Assembly (NCBI GenBank): GCA_023159155.1
Contig: JAJNNX010000067.1
Location: 1-64,000 of the forward strand
Source: Ustulina deusta
Taxonomy: Eukaryota > Ascomycota > Sordariomycetes > Xylariales > Xylariaceae
Direction: 5' to 3'
DNA: 64,000 bases
The position numbers were made by a program, and so were the translations under genes. Shown here piece after piece: positions 35,471 through 47,374 of the stretch (its first letter is position 1; the number at the start of each line of letters is the position of its first letter). The notes under the pieces are model-generated. The model saw only the letters and a program-made list of their open reading frames with translations, ran no database searches and had not been told where the DNA came from.

Positions 35471-38400
35471 CGTCTTGTTGGCAAATTCTCGCGGACGTAA
35501 GTATCGATTTTCGAAGCGTAAGATAGGATACGCCTGTAGACCCGAGCTCTTCCTACTAGGTATTTTTCACCTCAAGTCCGAAGTTGGAGATCAGGGCTAG
35601 GTTTCGGTAGGACTGCCAGCAATCCAGTCAAGTGACTACCAAGTCCTACTCCAGGACACCAGCTATGATAGGCCCAATCACCAGCACGTTTACTAAGTAT
35701 GGGACAATTCGCTTGACATAATCTGTAGAGCTGGACTGAACTTAGCGGACCCTTCCCCCCCAGCTCCTCGATTCAGGCTACAGTTCCAGGTCACGTTCCA
35801 ATAGCAGATGAGCGAGGATCGGCCGCCTCCCGATATCATCACAGCTAATAACTGCACAGTCAGCCAGTGGTTAATTCGGCCCCAGCAACTTGTCTTCAAG
35901 CGGGTATCATACAAGGCGACGCACAAGGAGGAGATCACACACCCTTTCGAGCACCACAAATGCTACGGACCAGTGCCAAATGCTTGCCGTGCGTCCCGTC
36001 CATCATTCTCGCTCTGGGACCGCTTAGTATAGGCTCTCCCCGAGGAAGCTAAAGTCATATAAGAGACACGAAGATAGTCGGACCTGACAACAAAAATGTT
36101 GGCAAACTGTTGCGTATCAGACCGGGCGTGAGCGCGGCTCGTTTTTACTGTCTCCGAAGCGATCGAAACTGTCGGCGGATGGTTCGATTCGATGACTCTG
36201 ACAATTGTCAACTTTCACGTAACCCCGTAGATTAGAGTGGATCTCGGTCACGAGGCCATTTCACGCCTCGGATATATATAGGTACATACAATGGAGTGCG
36301 TAGCCTGTCAGTGCAGCGGATAGGTCTCGCTCCTGGTGACGAGATTGCTCGGTGAGGTCATTCGGGTTGGGGGCTGCTTCTTGCTTGGGCTTAGCGGGTG
36401 TTCCGCGTCTTCTTCTTCTCCTTTGTCCTGTTCGCCGTAGATTCTCTGTTGTCAGTCAGTGGTAGTTGGGTCTCGTGTTTGCACCTACATTGTAGCGAGA
36501 GCTTGAATACCCCGCTCACGACAGGAGCCTCCCTCCCCGCCCGTCATAGTTGTGAGTATGAGGGAGCTGGTGATGGAGGTCCCCTTTGCACTTTGCGTCC
36601 ATGAAAAGCGGGATTGGGGATATGTGTTGACTGTTAAAGATACGCGTAACCGAGATCTGTGTGAGGCTCACAGGGCTTACGGAATTGCTGGAACATATTC
36701 ACAGGGGAATTTATCATGGGACTGGGCAGCGGTTGGTATCAAATGAGATCGACAGTCAATATGAAGATAACTTCGTGCTCGGCGGATAAATAATACCTTC
36801 GACAATACCTAAACTGCTCTAGATGTCCCAATTGGGTTGCAGACGAATTGGTAAACATATCAGAGAGATGTTCCAGAGAATAGAGGTACCTACAGTGGCT
36901 CAAAAAAAGGCCCGTCCGCTTTTTTCCCAAGGCTGAAATATCTTCTCTACACAAAGTACAATTCTGCCCGAATTCATGAGTGAAAAACAAATAGAAGTTA
37001 TTCCCGAGAAGATAACCTAATTCTTAACATAATATAATTTCTGCAATTTGTTTACTTCCAAAACCTGTTATATATAGCACTCTCTACAATGAAGGTATTA
37101 TTTGAACATAAACAAGAAACGAACGCGGCTTTTTCGAGTAACTAACTGTAGGAAGAAGTGAAGCAGTATTAAAATAGCGTTCCGACAGAGGTGGGGGCAT
37201 GTATTCCCGGCGTGAGCACGTTCGAATGGCGACGTTCAATTAATTAATGGCGGTCTTCTATATATTTTTGGATTTGGAGATCCGCGGAGGCGAACATGTG
37301 TCCCTCCCTGACCCATGGTCCACTAACCCGACGTCTCTAATAGCTGCGGACAGGCCAAACGCCCGACTTGACTACGTTCTACTTTTTGTAGTGTTGCAGT
37401 CTAGTACCGCGGTTCTGTGCTGTGACACGCCATGGCGCAGTCCCACGATACAGCCCCCATCGCAATGAATATACATGTGCGTAGAGAGCAATAGTATAGC
37501 GGTGTGATTTAGACCCCTTCCTATAGTAATGACTGTCACGGTGTTGTGGAACAGAACTGCAGCACTAACCTACCAGCCTATATCGCTGAAGTGCATCTGC
37601 CCTAGGGTGATTGGATAGAGATTATCGCTCTAGTAGATACGTACATGTGATTTCCGGTGAATTCTAGATTAAAATATTGGGGTTCCAGAGTGAATAGACA
37701 GACCTATCTGCAGTCAGGAGGTAGGTAGGTAGTAGGTAGTTAGGGCTCAATATATTTAAGGGGGGGTCACCCATAGAGATATCGACAGAATCCTATTAGA
37801 TCTACTCCCATAGGGTAGGTGTGATATATATCGCTGACACAACTTAATTCTCTATCTAGCACTATTTACTTAAGTAATTACGGCCAACTTCGCCAGGCGG
37901 GCGAGGATACTTCGTAGGGAGCAACGATTATAAATAAATGAAATGGATGTAAGATATGGTGCCTTACACGATATTTGAACAACTTGACTGAAAAAAAAAC
38001 CCTTTTTCCCCTTTTCCCCCTTTTCCCCCTGTTCCCCCTTTTTCTGCTTCTATCTAGTGAATATCGAGATAAAAGAGGAGTGAGGCATAACCAACTTATA
38101 GGGCTTGTGGAGGCCGAGGGTATTGTCTACAAGCCGTATCTGTATGCATGGCCGCCCGCACTACCGTAGCAAATTTATGGGTTGAACAGATCCCACAACG
38201 CTTTTAGCCCCCCTCCCATTTGATTTTCGGAATACACTGCATTGTCATTAACATCAGGCAGAAGTCAACCTACGTGGCGATGTTTCTGCTTCATAAGCTT
38301 CATCTCTTGCTTACAAATTCTTGCTTTTCTACCGTTACTGGTGCCTCGAGTACACTCAGAGGCTAGATAGATAATCAGCAATGTTACAGTTAGCCTCGAG

Positions 38401-39053
38401 GACTCCAGGTCTAAATTTGATTCTATATAACTGGCTTTTCAAGGTCAGTCGAAAGCTAGTAACTAACGTTAATTGCTGAACGCCTGTCTAGCCCCCAATT
38501 GAGTTCGGCGAACCATCGTGTGGACGAGCCAGGAGAAAACCTGACAACGAGTGCCCTCAGCGAGGCTGATGCCCATGATATGTACCTAGTACCGTCGCAA
38601 CCGGCGTGCGTATCTTATGTGTTTATAGTTGGTTGGCTGCTTTTTGTCTTCTTTTTTTTTTCGACCCCCGATCACGCGCATCAGTTTAGATAGCCAGGCG
38701 AGACAGTCCTTGTCGGTGTACCCGACGAACCAACGGTTGATTCGAATGGGCTGCGTGGTGTTGCTGATGGCTGCTGATGCTGGCGGACTGAGTCAAAGCT
38801 TTATTTGATTTTTCTTCTTCGTGTTCCTCTTCTGGGTCGTAGAATAGGAATGTTCAACCGATGGGATGCTTGATATATATTCGCGATCAGCCCTTTTTGC
38901 TTATTCAGTGACAAGTACGGAAAACTGTTCACATGCAGCTTGCATCTCAGTACACTTGAATTATTGTCCCTCTCCCGCAACCTCATTTGGTCAACCGCCT
39001 CTAGGTCACCCAATCTATCTCCCTGTTGGCTCACATGACCTTATACTCCGATA
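35471..39053. other. Gene-poor 3.6 kb stretch
   Basis: No convincing gene on either strand. Short ATG frames exist (for example 35808-36032, 74 codons) without recognisable motifs. Simple sequence includes GTAGGTAGGTAGTAGG near 37720 and a C4-5/T4-5 pyrimidine tract at about 37998-38048. Composition is not RIP-like. Confidence 0.55.
37998..38048. repeat. Pyrimidine tract (CCCCTTTT repeats)
   Basis: Alternating runs of four to five T and four to five C, about 50 bp, plainly visible. A low-complexity tract, strand-asymmetric. Confidence 0.8.
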
Positions 39054-41314
39054 ATGCGGCGTGATACAGCAAAACCCTCTGGCGCCTGCTTGAGTCGACA
39101 AGAATGGCATGACCAAGTACTCTATTACCAGAGCCAAGCCATAACCCGGGACGAGATACGGCGTCAGGCACAAGCACTACGATTCATCACCTATGCAGGT
39201 CCAAGCACTAAAGTTTCTCTGGGACAGCATGTCGATACTGACACATTTCCCCCTAGCTCCTTCGCTAAAAGGCAATTTCCAATCATAGTGTACGCAGGGC
39301 TTCTCGTCTGCTATTTACTCTGCTATTTGCACCGCGACTTGCTCTACTGTTTGTTCGTAGCGGTCTCTGTCTGCTATTTGTTCGGCTATTTGCTCCTGGC
39401 AGTCGGTCTCTGCGCTTCCATCGGCTCGTTACTCAAGAACGTCTGCAGTTTTCTCGTCGATTTTCTCCACCGTTCGTTTGACCATATCATTGACCTTCCT
39501 AGAAGTATCTTCCATTTTCACCACTGTTTGCACGGTGATGCGCACCGCTATAGCAATTATCTTCCCAGATATTTACTCAGCTATTTGGTCCACTATTGCA
39601 GGAGCTTTAATGTCTCCGACGATGTTCCCAAGCCGGTTGAGAGGTCGAAAAGCCAATGCCAACACTGTGAGACCATCCCTCGGTTTCCCCGGGGATGGAA
39701 GATTGATGTCCGTTCATATAAGGAGCACCATAATCTTTCAAACGAGCTCCTAAGAGATGGTGGACGCCTATTGATGGAAGGCTTAGAGCTTTTGTTGTCG
39801 GACAAGTGGTTCAGGAGAGCATGGATCTTGCAGGAGGCTTCTCTGACCAACAGCCTTTATCTTGTTGTTCACTCGAGTCCAGAGCTATCACGGCCATCCA
39901 CAATAGCCGTGCCAAACAACATCCTAATAAACGAACGGCTCATCCGAACGAAGATCACAACATTGTTCGGTGGGATGGGCATGGCTGAACAACAACCCCG
40001 TATCCAAAACGACATTTGGGAACGGTTTCGGAGGGCCGTGCATGACTTTCATTACTCCCATCCCTACTCCACGGTTTCCAATGCAGCCGAGTCGGTGACT
40101 CTGCTGGCAACCCGAGACAATACGATTTGCTCAGACCGCCTGGCCATTTTGGCAAACATGTGTGACTACAGATTCCGAATCGACACTAGAAATCTTCAAG
40201 AAGCCAAGTACAGTTTGAGTGCGGCAGTATTCACTTTGGCCTTGATGAATGGGGATCTGTCACTTTTGGAAGGCTTCTATCAAACTCGGCCACAAAAACG
40301 AGAAGTTGAACTGAATTGTTACCCAGACCACTTCTCTTGGTTGCCGCCGGACTTAGCCATACTCGAAGAAGTGCAATTTCCAAAAACCATTGAAGCCGAT
40401 TGCCGTCTCATTGACTCCATCCTCACGCCTCACGGCTTGCTTTGGTCCGGCTTCTGCTGGGATGTGGACACGCATTTGGTTTTTCCTGAGCTGCAAGCTG
40501 GATACAAAAGGTTCTTGTCGAATAACGGAAAGATCGAAATGGAGTACAGCGACTACAGGCGGTTCTTCTGGGATCTGCTTATGGAACTCAACAGCCGCAA
40601 TCTCAGCGGTTTGGTCGACGCTGTCTGGGACTTTGTAGCGATCCCATACGTGGTGAGTAATCCATTATTGGCACGATTCGCGTTTTCAATGTGCATAATT
40701 GCGTCTGGAGAGAACACTGACGATTTCAGTGGAACGGGATGAGTGCCAGCTACCGATATGCAGACGACCCGAACAGACCAGCCCCGAACCTACCAGCACG
40801 ATTTACGGATCTTCTGGAACCTAACACTAGCCGATTATCCCCCAAATACCAACTAATAGACCGTCAGTACCATGAGTCCATAGAGGCTGACATTTTTCTT
40901 GCCCCACATCTACTAGTTACGTGTGGTTCCCCGGCCGACAATACGCCAGTTATTTCGTCGCCCAGGGTACCTCTTGATGAGAAGTTTGTCGGAATAAGCT
41001 GGGTGGTCTCAGCAATACTAAAAACAGGCTCCCTGTGGTGTGGCAGGGCATACGATTCTGTTGGTAAAAAAAGACTGGTAGCGGTTTTCGACATCGACGG
41101 GCCGGGCCTCATATTGACTCCCCGTTACAATGCAGACCATAAAAGTGGACGACCAGACTGGATGAAATTCCAGCCTATTTCGTTCATTACGGAGCTCTGC
41201 AAAGCGCGGGAGAGCCAACCCGACTTTTCTGCCACTGTTGTTAGGACCAATGGCCTGATACGAGGGATGTGGAACAGGGAAAACCGCAAAGCGGACAGGT
41301 ATCTACTCACATGA
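39054..41314 (+). CDS. HET-domain (heterokaryon incompatibility-like) protein, atypical N-terminus
   Basis: HET proteins mediate non-self recognition and programmed cell death between fungal individuals. Exons 39054-40652 and 40730-41314 are joined by a 77-nt intron (GTGAGT...TTTCAG, phase 0), giving 727 aa. Family evidence: LLSDKWFRRAWILQEASLTN (coding near 39795-39850), the standard HET block; then LLATRDNTICSDRLAILANM, LTPHGLLWSGFCWDVDTH and a C-terminal SAILKTGSLWCGRAYD, as in HET C-terminal regions. The usual N-terminal half (Y.ALSYVWG, DA.CINQ) is not visible. In its place is a Cys/Tyr/Leu-rich hydrophobic stretch (about 39276-39430) that could hold two membrane spans. An unrecognised intron in the first ~700 nt is possible. 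The start is the first in-frame ATG and is uncertain. Confidence 0.75.
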
Positions 41315-42388
41315 ATGCGATGATAATCGGTCTTTCCATAATACCACCAGGCATGTAGCCGGTTATCTCCTCCCTAGCTTCCCATGATTAGGATTATTTT
41401 TCAACTTCAATGTTCGATTATCATTCATAAAAAAAAAGGCAAAAACGAGGACAACATCAAAAACAAAACGCTGGCGGCTATAACAAAAGGACGGTTAGAA
41501 AAGGAAAAACCGGCAGGGCTGCCGTACTGCCACAATGAGCCAGCAGAGGTTTTCGTACCGAGTGTTCGATATTCCTTCTATTTACCTCGCTGGACCATTA
41601 CAAAGCACTATCACTGATAAAGGCAAACACTAGGTTGAGGTATCGTGTAGTTAACGGAGATAAGAGCTTGAAAGAAACAGACATCTTTTACAACCCCAGT
41701 ATATGTCGCAGTTCCACAATTAAATCAGTTTCTTGGGCAACCACTTGTTATCGTGTCACATCTCCGTGTTGTACCAGGATACCCCCTATTGAGTTTATCG
41801 TACCTAGATGCATCCATGACATTGTCATGTTCTCTTCAGCATAGATAGGGGCTATTGCTAGAATCTAAAAAGTCGACGCTTGAAAGTATTATCCCGGCAA
41901 TGCATTTTTGACTAAAGTGATATGCCCAATGGTACCCGATCATCTGTTAATTATAAGATAAGCAATATCACCCCAACCAGCTTATCCTAGTCTTCTAGAT
42001 AGGCATCCAACCCGACAATTGCTGCATAGGAGCCACATCGGGGCTACTTTTTTTCTAATCCGACAAATGTAATATTATCCATGATTGGATCGGGAATTCC
42101 TTTTATAGATACACTAGGCCGTGGTGAACGCCATCGCCGTATGCTTCGTACGTTCATCCATGCCCGTAACCAACCCATTAATGCCTATTACCATTACTAA
42201 CCAATTCCGAGATTCCCGGGCCTGGTATATATCGAAACCCAAACAGAGCGCTAACACGACAAAAGAAATCCGGGATCCGGTATCCTATCGAAAGTCAGTC
42301 CAATCTCCAAGCTAACGTAGAAGAAAACCAGCAGGGAGACCATACCCATGAACACTAAAAGCACCTCGAGACTGTCGTCCTATCGGCA
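41315..42388. other. Intergenic region
   Basis: AT-richer sequence between the HET gene and the convergent small gene. No recognisable frame, no repeats of note. Confidence 0.5.
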
Positions 42389-42853
42389 TCACTTCTTGCC
42401 TCGTTTCCCTGGACTCCCACTCGTCTCGCTTTTCTCTCCATCAGTCCCCTCCACCTCCCCATCCTCGTCAGCACTGGCGTACTTCCTCGCCAGCTTCTCG
42501 TCGAGCCTCTTGCGCATATCCTCGGTGCGCATCCGTTTCCTCGCCTCGGCCTTCCGCCGCCAAATCTCCCGACGTTCTCCCATCAGATACGGCGCAGCCC
42601 GAACGACGGCCAGCAGACCCTTGAAGCCCTGACCCAGGTGCTCGAACCCCTGACTGAAGTGCGTCTTTGTCTCGCGCAGCGTGGTCCGCGCGATCGTGGC
42701 GTTCTTGCGCATGCGGTACGCCCTTTCCGCCCTCTGCGCCCGCTCATAATCGTCCGAGGCCTGGCGGCGCGTCTCGACGAGTAGGTTGATAGTCCCTGAG
42801 GACTTCCGGCGGGTGGGGGGTAGGTGCAGCTCCTCCACGTTGTCTCTGGCCAT
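42389..42853 (-). CDS. Conserved-looking basic 154-aa protein of unknown function
   Basis: Single exon, ATG at 42853. It starts MARDNVEELHLPPTRRKSSG and continues with a long charged, helix-prone region (ASDDYERAQRAERAYRMRKN, TLRETKTHFSQGFEHLGQGF), a short hydrophobic piece GLLAVVRAAPYLMG, and an Arg/Lys/Glu-rich helix (REIWRRKAEARKRMRTEDMR). It ends in an acidic then Lys-rich tail. Composition and codon use look like a real gene. The build (basic coiled-coil with one buried segment) resembles uncharacterised small Pezizomycotina proteins. No function is assigned. Confidence 0.65.
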   Translation of the reverse strand: MARDNVEELHLPPTRRKSSGTINLLVETRRQASDDYERAQRAERAYRMRKNATIARTTLRETKTHFSQGFEHLGQGFKGLLAVVRAAPYLMGERREIWRRKAEARKRMRTEDMRKRLDEKLARKYASADEDGEVEGTDGEKSETSGSPGKRGKK

Positions 42854-45107
42854 TGTGTTTTTGTTCTTGCGCGTGCGATGTTTTACAGGTCCGATGACTT
42901 ATGATCTTACACCCCGAAATGATGGATTATTATTGAGTGCGCCGGGGGAATAAACTTGAGATGGAATAAAGGGAACAAACGAATGAATGCCAAACAAGAA
43001 AGCGCAAACACAAGTTCCCCGGCCATCATGAGTTTCCTTAGTACGCTCTTTATATTAATGCACGAGCATAAAACAATCCAGTTCCAATTTGCTTTTGATC
43101 GATTTTCATGCAGACTCCTATCGGATGGATTCCGCATACCCTGTCAGGTGCTGACGACCCAGACACGCTCACTCTAGTTTCTCGGGCTATCATGCGAAAC
43201 GAACAAAAAGGGCAAGGAACCGGCCACAATGGTCTAGAATGCTAGAATGCGCAACGACAGTTATTATGGAACATTGAGAGAAACCGTTCGTTTTTTTTTC
43301 GCTGTACATGGTCTTGCATGAACCGTCATTTCGAATCAGTGGAGTCTCTTCATGCTGTGGGGACTTCATCTGAACGAGAGGCGGTCAGCTCAAGCTCGAC
43401 GTTATACCTACTTAGTACCTTCACTACCTATCCAGACAAGTTATTCTCCCCAAGAGCAGAATTCTGGAAGAAGCGGACCCCATCCGTGGATCCCAAATAT
43501 CTAGAGTAATTTTACCCCAAATAAACCGCTCTTGAAAGTGATCCACCCCACTCTCCGTTCTACACGTGTACCCTCAAGACCCCAACCTCAATACTTGCAC
43601 TGAAGGTTCGTCTTCTCCTCGTGCTGATGCCGCCGAAATGGCATCTACTTCGATTTAGCTATTATCTAGGGTTGTAGTGGCTGATATTCTAATGCAAATA
43701 CCACGCTGATGCTGTTCGTTGTGACACAGGAGAGAGTTGGACAAGGAATTGATCTTCTACCTAGCTAAACTTGGAGAGAATGAGGAGATCAGTCATCAAC
43801 TCAAAAGCCTATCTAGGGAACTCGTGGCATGTGATTGGAGAAGGGGTGTCTTCGGAATACCAGTAGCCACCTATACAGTACACTAGTTAGGGCCCTGACA
43901 CATCCAATGTGTGCAGCGCGCACCCGTCTTATGCTACATGTATAGGCCTGCCTGACACATGTGGTTATTAATGAGTTGCATGTGATGCGTGTATGATATC
44001 ACCGACGCGGCTGCTTACACAAATCCTACACAACAACTAACGGACAGTCCCCGTCCTAAGACTCCGGAGTTGTATGTTGCATTCGCGGGGTAGTAAAAAT
44101 GAAACGGTGGGAAGATGCACCCAGGGCCACATATAGCACATTGATATCACAGAGGTTTTATAATGTCGCATGTAATGTAGTTTGAAGATGGAATGAAGGC
44201 TCATTACTCTGTGCGGCTATGTATACCTAGCCATACAACTTCCAGGTAGGTGGATGACCTGACAGTATCGTACAGATACAATATGTCATACGCCTATCTC
44301 AAGGCTGAAATAGAGATAAAACATGGTTTGTTGCTTCGACTACCTACTTCCCTTGTCCCCAATTTGTCCATTCCTGATGTTATTATTCGAACCCAGCATC
44401 TTATCCCCCCATCTCTTTCCCCCCCGCTGCGTGCGAAAGTCCACAGCACCCTAAGAACGTCAGCTACCTAATCGGACCACGAACCAATGAGAACTCGTAG
44501 ATCAAGTATCAAGCTTCCTAAAACAGCAATTGCTAGTCCGCCCGCCACAGCAGGATTCAGGATACCTAGGTAATAAATAACAAATCGCGGTCTCAGCCAT
44601 GATGAATATGTACTTACTTAGGTATGTACAGTAAAAAAAAGGGACGTAAAGAAAGCGTTCGCAAATAACAAAAAAAAGCGATCGCTGCACCCTCTTTTCG
44701 CAAAACCAAGTGCTACGGTAAGTACCCATGGAATATACTGTTACGATAGAGGCTTTCTTTCCTGCCCAGACCCCCCCGCCCCTAGCTGAATACCCCACAT
44801 GAAACCGACAATAACTTCAACACAGCAAACTGGAATCCAGCGCAAATCACCGTTGAGCCCCCGTCGTGTCCAGTGCGCCATTCCCCCAACCCTTATACAA
44901 GTCCAGTCCAGTCTAGTCTAGTCCAGTCTAGTCCAGTCCCATCCCATCCCATTCGTCGCTTCTCCTTAACCTGCTGCAATATCCATCCGGTGGTGCCATC
45001 CAGATTGCGTTTAAATATCATTTCGTCCAAGCAATGTATCGTCGCCGAGGTCGCGAGGACCGGGTGTTTTCGCAGGAACAGCCTCCGACCACCACGGGCA
45101 CAGGAAG
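42854..45107. other. Intergenic region, 2.25 kb
   Basis: No supported gene. Frames of 60-100 codons at 42956-43177, 43318-43509, 44250-44471 and 44502-44798 lack motifs. A pentanucleotide CCAGT/CTAGT repeat lies at about 44900-44940. Confidence 0.55.
44900..44945. repeat. Pentanucleotide repeat (CCAGT/CTAGT)
   Basis: About eight successive copies of AGTCC/AGTCT followed by CCATCCCATCCCAT, directly visible. A microsatellite. Confidence 0.75.
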
Positions 45108-45821
45108 CTACCAGCCCGCATCGCTGCCGAGTTTATCGAGGTTGTTATTAACGTAATGGTCCCAGGTGAAGGTCTCGTCGCTGTGGTCTATGATGTCGGC
45201 GAGGTCGCGATCGTTGACCTTGGTGTCGTTTCGCAGCGGCGAGCCGCGGCCGTCCGCGAGCCCGGTATACAGTCCTCGGGCCCGCCCTCTGGTGTGGAGG
45301 TCGAACGCCCTGCTCGCGGCCTGGTTTTTCGTCCTCTCCCTGATCTCCGCCCGGTCGACGATGGCACGCGAGACCCTGATGATCTGGAGGAGGGCGAGGC
45401 TGAGTCCGCGCATGTACCGAAAACCGCAGTCCTGGCGCCGCGAGGATTCCATGTCTTCGCGGCTGGCGAATGTCTCTTGGAGATCGAAGGCGGTTTGGAC
45501 GAGCGTGGCGCAATGCTCGATGAAGGCCACCTCGTCATCCGGGATGCGGGTCTGCATCTTAGGAGCTCCGGCGACCCCGTCCCGAAGCCAGTCCACATGT
45601 GCCATTACGACTAGGATGTTCAGAGCGTGGAAGGCTGTTTCGTAATTGTTGGCGGTTATTTTGACCGAGTTAAGCGCGGCGGTGCGTGATATTGCCATGG
45701 GCAATAGTTTGCGGCTTCTCCTTCTGCTTCTGGTTCCGCTTGGGCTGTGGCTCCGTTGTCGGTTTGGGTTTCTGCTCCCACCGCACCGTGGGCGATGAGA
45801 GTCTGGTCGAAATGGCTGCAT
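45108..45821 (-). CDS. Hypothetical protein, 237 aa
   Basis: First in-frame ATG at 45821. A second at residue 42 starts MAISRTAALNSVKITANNYE and may be the real start. The N-terminal ~40 residues are Arg/Ser/Pro-rich (SHSPSGTRSRRRSRK). The rest is mainly helical and hydrophobic-charged: ALNILVVMAHVDWLRDGVAG, IPDDEVAFIEHCATLVQTAF, FRYMRGLSLALLQIIRVSRA and a C-terminal DETFTWDHYVNNNLDKLGSD. No domain is recognised. The region is GC-rich, so several other frames are also open, but this one has the most protein-like composition. It could be the last exon of a larger gene. Confidence 0.5.
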   Translation of the reverse strand: MQPFRPDSHRPRCGGSRNPNRQRSHSPSGTRSRRRSRKLLPMAISRTAALNSVKITANNYETAFHALNILVVMAHVDWLRDGVAGAPKMQTRIPDDEVAFIEHCATLVQTAFDLQETFASREDMESSRRQDCGFRYMRGLSLALLQIIRVSRAIVDRAEIRERTKNQAASRAFDLHTRGRARGLYTGLADGRGSPLRNDTKVNDRDLADIIDHSDETFTWDHYVNNNLDKLGSDAGW

Positions 45822-47374
45822 TATCGTCAATATCACAAGTCCAAAAATTACTTGTACGTGTCTCGTAGAGAGTATAGGGCATGTTTACTTTGGTCTTCTA
45901 TAAAAGCTCTCCTGCGGTTGCCTGCACCTGGCGCCACCGGATTTAAGTGAGAGCGGCAACGGCTCACCTGTGAAGCAAGGTTTTAGCAACAAACTAATTT
46001 TCGAACAACGAAATCGACAAGGTCAGCCGGCTATGTGTTTGCGTCAGCGGTCGAGGGTACAGTACTACTTACGTGTGGAAAGGGTGTAAGAACTCAGATA
46101 ATTATGTCCCCGCTTGTGCCGTGCCGTCGTCGGCTTCCACAGAACAATATAAGCCGATCCAGGCGGCCAGTTCTAGTACCGTGAATTGACCAATTACTGG
46201 ATGTGTCCTTCCTCGCGTACCAGATGTGCCATCATTCCGGATCTTGACTTGCACGTAAAGTGGTGTTCAGTCTCCAATCGCATCGAGGGGCTCTAAGCTG
46301 AAATCGTCTGAGGATGTCGGCTGTGAACGTCTACGAGTAACACAATACTCCCTTACCCGGCTCGGGTATTAGGTCTGTCGGCTTTCGAGAAGAGGAGACG
46401 GGAGGAGAGTTCGCTTAGTGTCTTTGTAATGTTCGAGCTACATACCGTTAGTGATTCGTCGACGGCTTATCGTTTCTGCTCTGGTGGCTGTAACCGGCTC
46501 TCTATCGCAAAGTTCATCTTCGGGAAAGATCGCCATACCTTTGGATCGATACTTTGATGTGGAGGGCACGAGATCAAATTGAATGCCAGCTGCTTGAGAC
46601 TACTCATATTAAGTGTGTTGGTTGACCTTATTTGCACCAGAGTCGAAGCACACGCAACTAACTAATTGGCAGAGAATGGACGCCTGACCGCAAGTATAGA
46701 TCAGCGATGACTAAGGTTTCGCTCCTTCAGAACGCCCGACCGTGCCTGCTATCATACAAAAAGCGCTGGATCTCGGGGTGATAACGAGGCGCGAACATCT
46801 TCCGAGCTAAAGTCACCATGGATGACTGGCGTATCTGACGAAGAGATGGCGTTCGGTAGATGCCTTAACCTAAATACCTGCCCGGCGTTTCTGGCATGAA
46901 GAAGGAAACAATCTGCTGATTCATACTCAAGACGAATAATTCCGGATAACAAAATTCACGTGAGAATTGGTTCAGTCATGACACTTATTCAATTTCATCT
47001 GCAAGATCTTCGCATGAACCATTCATCGGAACTGGTGCAAGGTTTCTTTACATCACCTCCGAACTTAGATTCTATCGTTGCTCCCATGTGATGTGCGTAC
47101 GATGCTTCCTTAGGTAAGATCCCCCCGGTTCGCAGAGGTTACGTGATCGGAGAGTTATTCAACCGTCTCTCAGAGTGCAAAAGTACGGGGCTCTCCGAAT
47201 GAAGCTTAGTCCATCTGCTGACAAACCGCGCGCCTTCGGGTCAGGGGGTTTAGGCAGTTAGCCAGATGAAGTCCGAGAGCGACGACGAGCGGTCATTTCT
47301 GAATCTCGCGCCGGCGAAGTCAATTGATATAATCTACACCGAGTATATAGTATACAAAAAAAAAAAAAGCCACA
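45822..47374. other. Intergenic, upstream of the bZIP gene
   Basis: 1.55 kb without a supported gene. Just before the bZIP start there is an AT-rich stretch with GAGTATATAGTATAC and a run of A (about 47341-47368), plausibly its core promoter. Confidence 0.55.

Noticed and set aside
45156..45645. Plus-strand frames of ~150 codons
   Set aside because: Antisense shadows in GC-rich DNA of the minus-strand 237-aa protein.
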